From assembly GCA_029558315.1 (NCBI GenBank), contig JAKQFQ010000472.1, positions 1 to 64,000 on the forward strand: a stretch of 64,000 nt of DNA, in the 5' to 3' direction. The position numbers were made by a program, and so were the translations under genes. The stretch comes from Bacillota bacterium (GTDB lineage Bacteria > Bacillota > Clostridia > Lachnospirales > Lachnospiraceae). Below the pieces are notes generated by a model. The model searched no databases and had not been told where the DNA came from. It was given only the letters and a program-made list of their open reading frames with translations. Shown here piece after piece: positions 9,381 to 19,193 of the stretch; positions within the stretch are counted from its first letter, which is position 1; each line of letters begins with the position of its first letter.

Positions 9381-11072
9381 ATGAAAGAAATGTTACAAAA
9401 ACTGTTATATATTATGTCTGCAAAAGAGAAAAGACAGATTGGTGGATTGCTCTTCATGATGCTGGTGGGTGGTTTTCTTGAACTGGCCGGTGTTTCTGTT
9501 GTACTTCCTTTGATTAACCAGATTATAGGAGCGGATAATGCATCGAATAAGCCGATTCTTATGCTGTCTGTACTATTGATTCTGGTTTATGTCGTTAAAA
9601 ATGTATTCCTTGCATGGATGTATCGCTCTATCTTTTCCTTTGTTTTTTCGGGAATGAGTGCTCTTTCTACGAGGATGCTGGCGGTCTATATGAAGGAACC
9701 ATATTCTTTTCATTTATCCAGAAACATAGCAGTGCTGCAACGAACAATCAGACAGGACGTGGAAGGCTGTTATCGTGTTATCAAGCCATTGCTGCAGATT
9801 ATTGCAGAATCCGTGATCTGCGCAACACTGATGATTTATTTGCTGGTAACCAATCCAATGATTACGATTTTTCTGGCATTATTGCTGGGAGTCTGTGTTG
9901 GTATCTTTCTGATTATTTCCAAGAAAACAGTCAAACGTCTCGGACAGGAGGACATTGGTTATCAGGCGAAAATGAATCAATGGGTTTTGCAGGCAATCAG
10001 TGGAATTAAGGAAATCAAGATATTAGGAAGGGAACCCTTCTTTGTAGAATCCTATCAGGGATATAGCAGGAAATCAGCCAAGAACAATGAAAGACAGCAG
10101 TTTTTGGTGCAGCTGCCAAGGATGGTAACGGAAACTGTTTGTATGGCGGGTGTATTGCTGTTAATTATTGCAAAAGCACTTTCGGGAGAAAATCTGGCTA
10201 CACTGATTCCCAAGCTTGCAGTATTTGCAATTGCGGCATTTCGATTACTTCCTTCTGTAGGGAAAATCAATGGCTTTTTGGCAGAGTTACTTTATTTCAG
10301 ACCCACAGTTGATTGCGTTTATGATGATTTAAAAGAACTTGAAAAGCTTGAGGGTAATTCAGAGCAAGCTGCAGATACAAAAGAAGATATGCCGGAGTTA
10401 CAGCTAAAGAAGGAGTTATGTACAGAACAACTGGATTTTCATTATGACATTAACGGAGAGAAGATACTTTCTGATGTCTCAATTCAGATTCCTATAGGAA
10501 AGGCAGTTGCGCTGATTGGACCTTCCGGTGCCGGCAAGACGACACTTGCTGATCTTTTAATGGGACTCCTTGTACCAACCAGGGGAGAAATCATGGTAGA
10601 TGGACAATCAATACAAAAGAATCTGCTCTCCTGGTATCGCCAGATTGGTTATGTCCCACAGACAATCTATTTGTCAGATGATTCAATTCGAAATAATGTC
10701 GCATTTGGAATCCCAGCGGATCAGATAAAAGATGAATTGGTGTGGAAGGCTTTAAAACAGGCGCGACTGGATGGCTTTGTTGAAGGCCTAAAAGAAGGGC
10801 TGGATACGCTGGCGGGAGATCGGGGAATCCGTCTTTCCGGTGGACAAAGACAGCGAATTGGTATTGCGAGAGCCCTTTACCATAATCCGCAGATTCTGAT
10901 TTTTGATGAGGCAACATCAGCACTGGACAATGAAACAGAACAGGCAGTTATGGAAGCGATTGAACAGTTGCATGGAAGTAAGACAATGATTATTATCGCA
11001 CATCGATTATCAACAATTGAGAATTGTGATATTACTTATGTGGTCAAGGATGGGAAAGTGACCTTAGCTTAA
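9381..11072 (+). CDS. ABC transporter, MsbA/PglK-like lipid-linked glycan flippase
   Basis: The 563-residue half-transporter has an N-terminal six-helix exporter-type membrane domain (residues about 15-310) and a C-terminal ATPase. Walker A is GPSGAGKTT from residue 380, the signature LSGGQ is at 485-489, Walker B is ILIFDEATSAL, and the switch histidine is in AHRLST. Such fused dimeric exporters include MsbA and PglK, the latter flipping undecaprenyl-PP-linked oligosaccharides. The position directly after a run of glycosyltransferases supports a glycan-lipid substrate. It is distinct from the Wzm/Wzt exporter further along, so the locus encodes two export machines. A drug-exporter role is possible but less consistent with context. 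Confidence 0.85.
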   Translation: MKEMLQKLLYIMSAKEKRQIGGLLFMMLVGGFLELAGVSVVLPLINQIIGADNASNKPILMLSVLLILVYVVKNVFLAWMYRSIFSFVFSGMSALSTRMLAVYMKEPYSFHLSRNIAVLQRTIRQDVEGCYRVIKPLLQIIAESVICATLMIYLLVTNPMITIFLALLLGVCVGIFLIISKKTVKRLGQEDIGYQAKMNQWVLQAISGIKEIKILGREPFFVESYQGYSRKSAKNNERQQFLVQLPRMVTETVCMAGVLLLIIAKALSGENLATLIPKLAVFAIAAFRLLPSVGKINGFLAELLYFRPTVDCVYDDLKELEKLEGNSEQAADTKEDMPELQLKKELCTEQLDFHYDINGEKILSDVSIQIPIGKAVALIGPSGAGKTTLADLLMGLLVPTRGEIMVDGQSIQKNLLSWYRQIGYVPQTIYLSDDSIRNNVAFGIPADQIKDELVWKALKQARLDGFVEGLKEGLDTLAGDRGIRLSGGQRQRIGIARALYHNPQILIFDEATSALDNETEQAVMEAIEQLHGSKTMIIIAHRLSTIENCDITYVVKDGKVTLA

Positions 11073-11234
11073 GAATATTGAATCGTAATAGAAGATGTTG
11101 TCGATTATTGACCGATTCAGCAGATGACTGATGGGGAAAACAGAGGAAATTCTGTTGAAAAGAAAGAATCGTTTTGTTATCTTTAAGAGGATGCAGTCGA
11201 AAGTCTGCAATGCTTGGGTAAAGGGAGGTACAAA

Positions 11235-11489
11235 ATGATTTACATGCATTATTGCTCTAAATGCAAATTTCTACATATGTTAAGCGGTCATAGGACTGAT
11301 TGCCCGGGATGCGGTGGTACGATTACAGAACTGAAGATAAAATATTCGGATTATCTGGATATGAATTTGAAAGAACGGGAAGATTTTCTGAAGAAATGTC
11401 AGTCTCCTGATTCACTACAGGAGATTACTTATGTATACAAAAAGCATAAATTCAGCAAGTGGTATAAAAAAGGAGGAAAACGCGGATAG
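11235..11489 (+). CDS. Small zinc-ribbon-like protein of unknown function
   Basis: This 84-residue basic protein starts MIYMHYCSKCKFLHMLSG and has two knuckles, CSKC at residues 7-10 and CPGC near residues 22-25, as in zinc ribbons. The rest is lysine-rich with no recognisable domain, ending YKKHKFSKWYKKGGKRG. I chose the ATG at 11235 because AGGGAGG lies six bases upstream; a TTG seven codons earlier has no ribosome site. It sits alone between the flippase and a promoter at 11518. Small zinc ribbons can bind nucleic acid or protein; nothing here fixes a role. Confidence 0.65.
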   Translation: MIYMHYCSKCKFLHMLSGHRTDCPGCGGTITELKIKYSDYLDMNLKEREDFLKKCQSPDSLQEITYVYKKHKFSKWYKKGGKRG

Positions 11490-11517
11490 CCTGTGTATGG
11501 CGGATTTCTTTTTTGTG

Positions 11518-11546
11518 TTTACAACGCTTGCAAATATGGATATAAT
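11518..11546 (+). promoter_or_regulatory. Sigma-A promoter for the GDP-mannose dehydratase gene
   Basis: TTTACA (11518-11523) and a perfect TATAAT (11541-11546) are separated by exactly 17 bases. The predicted start near 11553 leaves a leader of about 55 bases before the ATG at 11607. This is one of the best promoter matches in the window. Confidence 0.75.
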
Positions 11547-11600
11547 GAGAAGGAAATGTTTTCTTGAAGAAGAAACATTCATAGATGAAAGCGAGGTTAA

Positions 11601-12638
<1,038 letters not shown>

Positions 12639-12642
12639 ATTT

Positions 12643-12671
12643 AAGGGAATTCCGAGAGGAATTCCCTTTTT
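12643..12671 (+). terminator. Intrinsic terminator after gmd
   Basis: An 11-bp perfect stem (12643-12653 with 12658-12668) around a GAGA loop runs into five T residues. Because the reductase gene follows 55 bases later on the same strand, it may act as a partial attenuator rather than a full stop. Confidence 0.8.
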
Positions 12672-12725
12672 GGAAGAAAAGATACTAGAGACTGAAATGA
12701 ATCAGCGGGAAAGGATTAGCAAGAG

Positions 12726-13664
12726 ATGGAAAAAGCATTGGTAATAGGAGCAGCCGGGTTTGTTGGAAGCTATCTGATTAAACATCTGGCCCAGGATTGC
12801 GGATATGAAGTGTTCGCGACGAAACTGCCCCATGAGAGTCTTGGAGATGTCCCTGCCAGGATTTATGATTTGGATATTTTATCTAAGGATAGTATTGTTG
12901 AATTACTGTTTCAATTACGACCGGACTATATTTTTCATCTTGCAGCACAGAGTTCTGTCAGCGTTGCATGGAATAATCCGCAGCTGACGATTGACGTGAA
13001 CATCAAAGGTGGAGTTAATCTGATGGATGCTCTTCGTGAATTATTCTATAAACCCAGGGTGGTGATGATTGGTTCTGGGGAGGAATACGGACATATCAGG
13101 GAAGGTGAGACGCCAATTGGTGAGGAGAACCGCCTTTATCCAGGAAATATTTATGCGGCAACCAAGGCATGTCAGAATATGATCGGGAGTATTTACTCCA
13201 AAGCGTATGATCTGGAATTGATTATGGTAAGAGCGTTCAATCATATCGGACCCGGACAGGCTCCGATCTTTGTGGTCTCCGATTTTTGCAAGCAGGTGGC
13301 AGAAATTGAGAAGGGAATTAGAGAACCGGTGATGTATGTTGGAAATCTGTCTGCAAAACGTGACTTTACAGATGTCCGGGATGTTGTAAGAGCTTATTCA
13401 GGACTTGCAAAGAATGGAAGCAAGGGGGAAACCTATAATGTAGGAAGCGGACACGCAGTTGAGATTCGGGAAATACTGAATCAGATTATTGCACTTTCAG
13501 ATAAAGAAATACGTGTAGAAACTGATCCTGCCAAGATACGACCGGTTGATGTGCCAATTATTGAGGCGGATATTACAAAGATTCATGAGGCCACGGGGTG
13601 GAAACCACAGATTTCTTTGGGGGAAACCATTGAAGAGACACTTAATTACTGGAGGGAAAGGTAG
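12726..13664 (+). CDS. rmd: GDP-4-keto-6-deoxy-D-mannose reductase (GDP-rhamnose forming type)
   Basis: This 312-residue extended SDR has GAAGFVGSYLIKHL near the N-terminus, FHLAAQSSVSVAWNNP near residue 80, GSGEEYG and a YxxxK pair in NIYAATKACQNM near residue 140. NLSAKRDFTDVRDVVRAY near residue 217 is shared with RMD enzymes. RMD reduces the GMD product to GDP-D-rhamnose. The alternative GDP-fucose synthase is less likely because the epimerase-type residues and sequence style are not obvious. The gene follows gmd after a terminator-like hairpin. It is followed two bases after its stop by an AraC-type regulator, so the two are probably co-translated. Confidence 0.85.
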   Translation: MEKALVIGAAGFVGSYLIKHLAQDCGYEVFATKLPHESLGDVPARIYDLDILSKDSIVELLFQLRPDYIFHLAAQSSVSVAWNNPQLTIDVNIKGGVNLMDALRELFYKPRVVMIGSGEEYGHIREGETPIGEENRLYPGNIYAATKACQNMIGSIYSKAYDLELIMVRAFNHIGPGQAPIFVVSDFCKQVAEIEKGIREPVMYVGNLSAKRDFTDVRDVVRAYSGLAKNGSKGETYNVGSGHAVEIREILNQIIALSDKEIRVETDPAKIRPVDVPIIEADITKIHEATGWKPQISLGETIEETLNYWRER

Positions 13665-13666
13665 GA

Positions 13667-14572
13667 ATGAATATGGAAAAACTGTTTGATGCAGAGGGAA
13701 TAACAAAATCAGAACGACTAATGCATACACCCTCCACATTTGCAAGAAAAAATCTTTTATATGTGCAGGAAACGGGACAACTAAAAAGCCTCAAAGCACA
13801 TAGCTGCATTCGTGAGAATCTGGATTCGTATCTGTTTTTCTTTGTCTTATCAGGAACCGGCAGCGTTGTGTTCGATGGAGAAGTATATGAGATGACAGAA
13901 GGAAGCTGTGCATTTATTGATTGCCGGAAGCACTATGAACATAAGAGCAGCGAAGAGAATCCATGGGAACTGATGTGGGTTCATTTCGACGGACAGATTG
14001 TAGAAGCCTGTTATCCACTGTTTTATGAAGGCAATCATAACTCACCGGTATTTATAGCAAAAGAAGAAAAAGAGAAGCTGGTAGCTTTGGTTGAGGAATT
14101 AAGAGCGATTCCAAATGAACAGAATGTTCTTTATGAATTGCAGGCATCCGGATTATTACAGCAGTTATTAATATCCTGTATGGAGAAGGTGATCACGGAA
14201 AAAGCCAAGACGGAAGGAGACACGGATGCGGCATTGTCGGTAGCGGATTATGAAGCAATCAGGGAATACCTGAACACACATTTTGCAGAGAAGAATCTGC
14301 CACAGGCGCTTTCTTCGATGTTTGGTAAAGAATTCGGACGGATTAATACTGCTTTTAGTCATCGATACGGTATTACCGTAGAAGACTATGTGGAAAATCG
14401 TAAATTTAATAAAGCAAAAGAGCTTCTTCGTTTTACAATTAAACCGATAGATGAGATTATTACACAAGCAGGATTTGCCAGTTCAGAGCAGTTCCATGCT
14501 ATGTTTCAGAAAAATGAGGAAATGAGTCCGGAAGATTATCGTAAGAAGTGGGCACAATGGATCAAAGGTTAA
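13667..14572 (+). CDS. AraC-family transcriptional regulator
   Basis: This 301-residue protein has an N-terminal cupin-like sensing half. It includes FVLSGTGSVVFDGEVYEMTEGSCAFIDCRKHYEH near residues 50-85, the usual arabinose-binding-like barrel. The C-terminal AraC double helix-turn-helix spans residues about 200-300 (PIDEIITQAGFASSEQFHAMFQK, then MSPEDYRKKW). It starts two bases after the rmd stop with AGGTAGGA upstream. Such regulators sense small sugars and usually control nearby genes; divergent promoters at 15497 and 15537 with an inverted repeat between them are possible targets. A bidirectional terminator follows. Confidence 0.9.
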   Translation: MNMEKLFDAEGITKSERLMHTPSTFARKNLLYVQETGQLKSLKAHSCIRENLDSYLFFFVLSGTGSVVFDGEVYEMTEGSCAFIDCRKHYEHKSSEENPWELMWVHFDGQIVEACYPLFYEGNHNSPVFIAKEEKEKLVALVEELRAIPNEQNVLYELQASGLLQQLLISCMEKVITEKAKTEGDTDAALSVADYEAIREYLNTHFAEKNLPQALSSMFGKEFGRINTAFSHRYGITVEDYVENRKFNKAKELLRFTIKPIDEIITQAGFASSEQFHAMFQKNEEMSPEDYRKKWAQWIKG

Positions 14573-14594
14573 AATGTATTTGGATATAGGCAAT

Positions 14595-14623
14595 AAAAAA
14601 GGTACGCTATGCGTACCTTTTTT
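14595..14623. terminator. Bidirectional terminator between convergent genes
   Basis: A 13-bp perfect stem with A6 on one side and T6 on the other (14595-14607 with 14611-14623, loop TAT) lies between the AraC gene and the minus-strand GT2. It can terminate both. Confidence 0.88.
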
Positions 14624-14627
14624 GCAC

Positions 14628-15395
14628 TCAAGAATTATCTGTTGCTGCTTTTTTCTTTTCAGCAAGCTTTTCGGGACTCCACCGAATAATCTTCATGCCG
14701 CGTCCACGATTGGCGGCAGCTTTCATCAAATGGAACACCTGCTTTAGATACTGAATCGTAACCTTGGTGGAAAGCTTTGATTCTCCAGCTTCACGATCAT
14801 GAAAGACGTAAGGGGTTTCCAGTACATTTTTAACCTGACACATCGCTAATACTTCAATCATTATCTTCCAGCCAATTGGATTGAGACTGGCATCCTTAAG
14901 CAGTTCACGCTTGATCATAAAGAGACCACTGGTGGGATCGGATACTTTACGCAGACAGGGAAGAAGAATCTTGCCAATATATCTGGCAGTGCCGGATACA
15001 AATTTACGGTAAAGATTAAGTCCGCCATCGCTGCCACCCGGGATAAAACGACTCGGAATAGCCATATCTGCATTGGCTTTCATGGCTGCATACATATCAA
15101 GCAATACTTCGGGTGGATGCTGTAAATCTGCATCCATAACAGCAACATAATCCCCTTTGGCCAGAGTAAAGCCTTTGACAACTGCAGTTGCAAGACCTTT
15201 TTCAGTATCACGGTGATGCAGTACTACACGAGAATCCGTAGCAGCGGCATCTGTAATCACCTGCGGGGTATTATCGGTACTGTCATCCACGAAGATGATC
15301 TCGTGTGGAATGCCGGGGAGAGCTTCTTTTATTCTGGAAAGAAGCGGAAGAATGTTATCTTTTTCGTTATAAGTAGGAATTACAATAGAAATCAC
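14628..15395 (-). CDS. Polyprenol-phosphate mannose synthase-like GT2 (DPM1 type)
   Basis: The 255-residue GT2 has ISIVIPTYNEKDNI, EIIFVDDSTDNT, and the hallmark DADLQHPPE near residue 93. SDPTSGLFMIKR near residue 150 is typical of dolichol/polyprenol-phosphate hexosyltransferases. No C-terminal membrane helices are present, so it is the soluble DPM1-type form. It would transfer mannose, or a related hexose, from GDP-mannose to undecaprenyl phosphate, giving a donor for sugar transfer outside the membrane. It is one of few minus-strand genes in the locus. GGAGAAC precedes its ATG, and it diverges from manC, which supplies GDP-mannose. The exact hexose is inference. Confidence 0.85.
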   Translation of the reverse strand: MISIVIPTYNEKDNILPLLSRIKEALPGIPHEIIFVDDSTDNTPQVITDAAATDSRVVLHHRDTEKGLATAVVKGFTLAKGDYVAVMDADLQHPPEVLLDMYAAMKANADMAIPSRFIPGGSDGGLNLYRKFVSGTARYIGKILLPCLRKVSDPTSGLFMIKRELLKDASLNPIGWKIMIEVLAMCQVKNVLETPYVFHDREAGESKLSTKVTIQYLKQVFHLMKAAANRGRGMKIIRWSPEKLAEKKKAATDNS

Positions 15396-15496
15396 AATAT
15401 GTTCTCCTTTGCTATTTATTCAAATAAAGATCGAAAACAGGATTGCATGAACGAAGTTCCTGTTCAAGAGCTATGCGGACTTCGTCCGGCAGTCAT

Positions 15497-15502
15497 ATTA
15501 TA
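15497..15502 (-). promoter_or_regulatory. Extended -10 element for the minus-strand GT2
   Basis: On the minus strand TGA-TATAAT gives an extended -10 match with TATAAT at 15502-15497. The -35 region is weak. Transcription would start near 15490 and leave a leader of about 95 bases containing a 7-bp hairpin (ACGAAGT...ACTTCGT). Confidence 0.45.
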
Positions 15503-15509
15503 TCACAGT

Positions 15510-15526
15510 TTTTCATGGGATGAAAA
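15510..15526. promoter_or_regulatory. Inverted repeat between divergent promoters, possible operator
   Basis: TTTTCAT-GGG-ATGAAAA is a perfect 7-bp inverted repeat lying between the minus-strand -10 element and the plus-strand -35 box of manC. Its position would allow one regulator to control both genes. Confidence 0.4.
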
Positions 15527-15536
15527 CCCGATTTTT

Positions 15537-15566
15537 TTGACAAGTATTTTAGTGTGGTGATATAAT
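15537..15566 (+). promoter_or_regulatory. Sigma-A promoter for manC
   Basis: Consensus TTGACA (15537-15542) and TATAAT (15561-15566) are separated by 18 bases. It lies about 70 bases before the chosen TTG start of manC at 15638. Confidence 0.8.
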
Positions 15567-15637
15567 GGATAAGAGTGTGGGTTTGAAAGAAAAAAATGAA
15601 TAGCACGGGGAGTATTCCGTGGAGTAGGAGGCTAAGT

Positions 15638-16708
15638 TTGAAAGTTACAGCACTTATTATGGCAGGCGGCAAAGGAGAACGATTCTGGCCGAGAAGCCGA
15701 AAGAACAATCCCAAGCAGTTTTTATGTCTGACCGGAGACGGAAGGACTATGATTCAGCAAACAGTCGATCGAATCCTTCCCATGGTAGCGATAGAAGATA
15801 TCTTTATTGCAACCAATAAAGATTATAAGAAACTGGTTCGTGAACAGTTGCCGGAGATCCCTGAGGAGAATATTCTGTGTGAACCAATTGGAAGGAATAC
15901 AGCACCGTGTATTGGATTGGGTGCAGTTCATATCAGAAAAAAATACGGCGATGCAATAATGCTGGTTCTTCCAAGTGATCATCTGATTAAATACAAGGGA
16001 ATGTACCTTAATATTTTGCAGGATGCAATTAAGGTGGCTGAAGAAGATCACAATCTTGTGACACTTGGTATTACACCGAATGCACCGGAAACCGGATACG
16101 GCTATATCAAGTTCAATCCGGAGCAGACGAAGGGCAGAGCATTTGCTGTTGATTGTTTTGTTGAAAAACCGGATAGTGCTAAAGCAAAGGAGTATCTGGA
16201 ATCGGAAGAATATATGTGGAACTCCGGAATGTTTGTCTGGAAGACCTCGACCATTCTGGAATCGATGGAGAAGAATCTCCCGGAGATTTATTCCGGTCTG
16301 ACACAGATAGAAAAATCAATTGGAACAGAGGATGAAGATGCAATGTTAAATGGTGTATTTGATGCAATTCCTTCTGAATCCATTGATTATGGTATTTTGG
16401 AGAAAGAGAAAGGAATCTATGTATTACCGGGAACTTTTGGATGGGATGATGTTGGTTCATGGCTATCGGTAGAACGAATGAAACCGCTGAATGATTCGGG
16501 GAATGTGATTGAAGGTAATGCCATGACAGTCAACGTTAAGAACTGCATTATCGAAGGCTCCGAGAAATTAATTGCTGCGATTGGAATACATGATCTTGTT
16601 ATCGTTGATACGAAGGATGCAACACTGATCTGTTCTAAGGACAGTACTGCAGATATAAAGAAGATTGTCGAGAACCTTAAAATCTGTAATAGAGATCAGT
16701 ACTTATAA
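15638..16708 (+). CDS. manC: Mannose-1-phosphate guanylyltransferase
   Basis: The 356-residue nucleotidyltransferase starts MKVTALIMAGGKGERFWPRSR, the GMP signature loop. It has CEPIGRNTAPCIGLGA near residue 85, VLPSDH near residue 108, and the FVEKPD segment near residue 168. It makes GDP-mannose from GTP and mannose 1-phosphate, feeding gmd and the DPM-like transferase. It lacks a C-terminal isomerase domain, so it is the single-function type. I chose the TTG at 15638 because TAGGAGG lies just upstream and it gives the family's usual N-terminus. An ATG 14 codons earlier is not preceded by a good site. A consensus promoter lies at 15537. Confidence 0.95.
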   Translation: MKVTALIMAGGKGERFWPRSRKNNPKQFLCLTGDGRTMIQQTVDRILPMVAIEDIFIATNKDYKKLVREQLPEIPEENILCEPIGRNTAPCIGLGAVHIRKKYGDAIMLVLPSDHLIKYKGMYLNILQDAIKVAEEDHNLVTLGITPNAPETGYGYIKFNPEQTKGRAFAVDCFVEKPDSAKAKEYLESEEYMWNSGMFVWKTSTILESMEKNLPEIYSGLTQIEKSIGTEDEDAMLNGVFDAIPSESIDYGILEKEKGIYVLPGTFGWDDVGSWLSVERMKPLNDSGNVIEGNAMTVNVKNCIIEGSEKLIAAIGIHDLVIVDTKDATLICSKDSTADIKKIVENLKICNRDQYL

Positions 16709-16739
16709 GAAAAGAACAATTATTGAAGGAGAAGAGATA

Positions 16740-18050
16740 TTGAAAATTGCGGTTGCCGGAACAGGCTATGTAGGTCTTGTAACAGGTACCTGTCTTGCTG
16801 AGCGAGGCCATTGTGTTACCTGCGTGGATGTAGATGAAAATAAGATTAAGATGATGGAAAGTGGGAAATCTCCCATATATGAGGATGGCTTGGAAGAGCT
16901 TATGCAGAAGAACCATGCTGCTGGCAGACTTTCCTATACAACAGATTATCAGGCTGCTTACTGCGATGCGGATGCGATCTTTATCGGAGTGGGGACACCG
17001 GAATTGCCGGATGGAAGTGCTGATCTTCACTTTGTCATGGGCGTAGCCAGACAGATAGCAGAATCCGTTCAAAAGGATTGCCTGGTGGTTGTTAAGTCGA
17101 CCGTTCCAATCGGAACGAATGATGAAGTTGAAAAGTTACTAAAAGAATGCGTGAATGGCCGGGTTAATATTGAGGTTGCGTCCAATCCGGAGTTCCTTGC
17201 ACAGGGGACTGCAGTTCGCGATACATTAAATGCGTCCAGATGTGTTATTGGAACAGAAAGTAAAAATGCGGAGTCTGTAATGCGTGCGATATACGAACCA
17301 TTTGGAATCCCGATTGTTTCGGTCAATCGTCGTAGTGCGGAGATGATTAAGTATGCAAGTAATGATTTTCTTGCATTAAAAATTTCCTATATGAATGACC
17401 TTGCCAATCTATGCGAACTGGTTGGAGCGGATGTAAAAGCTGTTGCACAGGGAATGAGCTATGATGAGAGAATAGGAAGAAGATTTCTCAATCCGGGAAT
17501 TGGTTATGGAGGAAGCTGCTTTCCAAAGGATACCAAAGCACTTCGTTCTCTCGCAGCCGATCTTGGTTATGAACTAAAGACGGTATCCGCAGCGATTGAA
17601 GTTAACCAGATGCAACAGATTCGACTATTTACCAAAGCAGAAGAAATGGGAATTGAACTGGAAGGAAAGAAGATCGCCATTCTTGGACTGGCATTTAAGG
17701 CAGGTACGGATGATTTAAGAGAGGCAGCATCACTTAAAAATGTACCGCTATTGTTGGAAAAGGGAGCAAATCTGGTAGCATATGATCCTGTAGCGCAGGA
17801 TAATTTCATCAGACGATTCCCTGAGGGCCAACAGGGTAGTGGAAGTATTCATTATGTTCACTCAGCCAAAGAGGCTTTACAGGATGCAGATTTATGTTTT
17901 GTATATACGGAATGGCCTGAATTTGTCAGCTTAACACCGTCTGATTTTATTAAAACAATGAAAAGCCCGGTGGTATTTGACGGAAGAGATATCTATCAGC
18001 CTGAGGAAATGAAGAATGCCGGAATCACATATATTGGAATCGGCAGATAA
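16740..18050 (+). CDS. ugd: UDP-glucose 6-dehydrogenase
   Basis: The 436-residue enzyme begins with the Rossmann motif KIAVAGTGYVGLVTGTCLAE. It has the FIGVGTPE segment near residue 83, STVPIGT near residue 119, NPEFLAQGTA near residue 150, and the catalytic cysteine in GIGYGGSCFPKDT near residue 260. It oxidises UDP-glucose to UDP-glucuronate, the substrate of the UDP-xylose synthase at 2914. The TTG start at 16740 has GAAGGAG eight bases upstream and gives the standard N-terminus; upstream ATG codons would overlap manC. UDP-N-acetylmannosamine dehydrogenase is an alternative but the motifs favour UDP-glucose. Confidence 0.93.
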   Translation: MKIAVAGTGYVGLVTGTCLAERGHCVTCVDVDENKIKMMESGKSPIYEDGLEELMQKNHAAGRLSYTTDYQAAYCDADAIFIGVGTPELPDGSADLHFVMGVARQIAESVQKDCLVVVKSTVPIGTNDEVEKLLKECVNGRVNIEVASNPEFLAQGTAVRDTLNASRCVIGTESKNAESVMRAIYEPFGIPIVSVNRRSAEMIKYASNDFLALKISYMNDLANLCELVGADVKAVAQGMSYDERIGRRFLNPGIGYGGSCFPKDTKALRSLAADLGYELKTVSAAIEVNQMQQIRLFTKAEEMGIELEGKKIAILGLAFKAGTDDLREAASLKNVPLLLEKGANLVAYDPVAQDNFIRRFPEGQQGSGSIHYVHSAKEALQDADLCFVYTEWPEFVSLTPSDFIKTMKSPVVFDGRDIYQPEEMKNAGITYIGIGR

Positions 18051-18104
18051 ACAATCATTATTTAGAACGGTAAGGAAGAACGATAACCGTAGGAGGGTAT
18101 ACCA

Positions 18105-19193
18105 ATGCAGACCCTGCAACAGGTGACATGTTTTATCCTCTGGTTAGGATTGGTTCCTTTATTGGCCGGAGTGATTCCATCGCATTTTATTGAAAAAAAG
18201 CATAAATCAATCGGACTAATCTATCTGTGCGGTTTTTTTATGATGTTTGCAGTATTTCAGCTGACAGCAGTTCCATTTATTGTAGGGAAACGGACATTAA
18301 CAGAGCTCTCTTTTTCCTATACCATTGTCATGGAAATTATCTCTGTGGCAGGACTTATTGTGGCTGTGATTAGCATTGTAAAACACTCCATAGAGGAGTA
18401 TCTGATTATCTTTGAAAAGGTTAAGAGAAGTAAGCAGGAGTATGTCGCGTGGATCATATTTCTGCTTTTGTTAATCTTTCAAATGGTAATGTCTGTCTGC
18501 ATTATGACACCGGATGGAGATGATGCATATTATGTCAGCCATGCGGTTATTTCAGATCAGCAGGATAGTATGTTTCTCAAAAATTCCTATACAGGAGGCG
18601 ATGGAATCCTTGACTTCAGGCATGTGCTGGCACCTTTCCCGATGTTTATTGCAATGCTGGCCAGAAAGAGTGGAATGCATGCAGCGGCAGTGGCTCATAC
18701 AATTTTGCCGGTAGCACTGATAGGTCTGACATATCTGGTATACTGGAAACTTGCAGACTTACTGTTTGAAAAGAAACAAGAAAATGTTCCAATTTTTCTG
18801 GTGTTGATTTCAGGAATACAGATTTTTGGAAACTACTCTGTTTATACGAGTGAGACATTTTTCCTGACGAGAACCTGGCAGGGAAAATCAATACTGGCTA
18901 ATCTTGTGATTCCTTTTGTGTTTTTTGTGCTCATGGCGATTATTCGCAGAACCGAAAAAGGTAAAGAAAGTGTGGGAAAGGGCGTTGGTGGCTGCTTCTT
19001 TTTGCTTCTGCTGGCGAATTTGACCGGTGCATTGGCAAGCAGCTTGGGATTATTGCTGTTATTGATTCTGGAGGGTGTTTTCTTCCTTGTAATTGCAATT
19101 CGAAATCACAGACTATGGTTATTGCCATGTGGATTGCTGAGCCTGTTCCCCTGCTATTTATATATTCTATTATACGTTTTGGGTGGTGCCTAA
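18105..19193 (+). CDS. N-terminal part of a split DUF6077-like membrane protein
   Basis: This 362-residue hydrophobic protein has about nine membrane segments and a periplasm-like loop with PDGDDAYYVSHAVI near residue 135, which resembles proteins annotated DUF6077 in Clostridia glycan loci. It ends at a TAA (19191-19193), but the reading frame continues directly in the same frame for another 259 codons with more membrane segments. The two pieces together give about 622 codons, near the length expected of the whole family. So this is either a nonsense-interrupted gene or two translationally coupled halves. TAGGAGGG precedes the ATG. Function unknown; a polyprenyl-sugar-dependent membrane transferase role is speculative. 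Confidence 0.75.
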   Translation: MQTLQQVTCFILWLGLVPLLAGVIPSHFIEKKHKSIGLIYLCGFFMMFAVFQLTAVPFIVGKRTLTELSFSYTIVMEIISVAGLIVAVISIVKHSIEEYLIIFEKVKRSKQEYVAWIIFLLLLIFQMVMSVCIMTPDGDDAYYVSHAVISDQQDSMFLKNSYTGGDGILDFRHVLAPFPMFIAMLARKSGMHAAAVAHTILPVALIGLTYLVYWKLADLLFEKKQENVPIFLVLISGIQIFGNYSVYTSETFFLTRTWQGKSILANLVIPFVFFVLMAIIRRTEKGKESVGKGVGGCFFLLLLANLTGALASSLGLLLLLILEGVFFLVIAIRNHRLWLLPCGLLSLFPCYLYILLYVLGGA

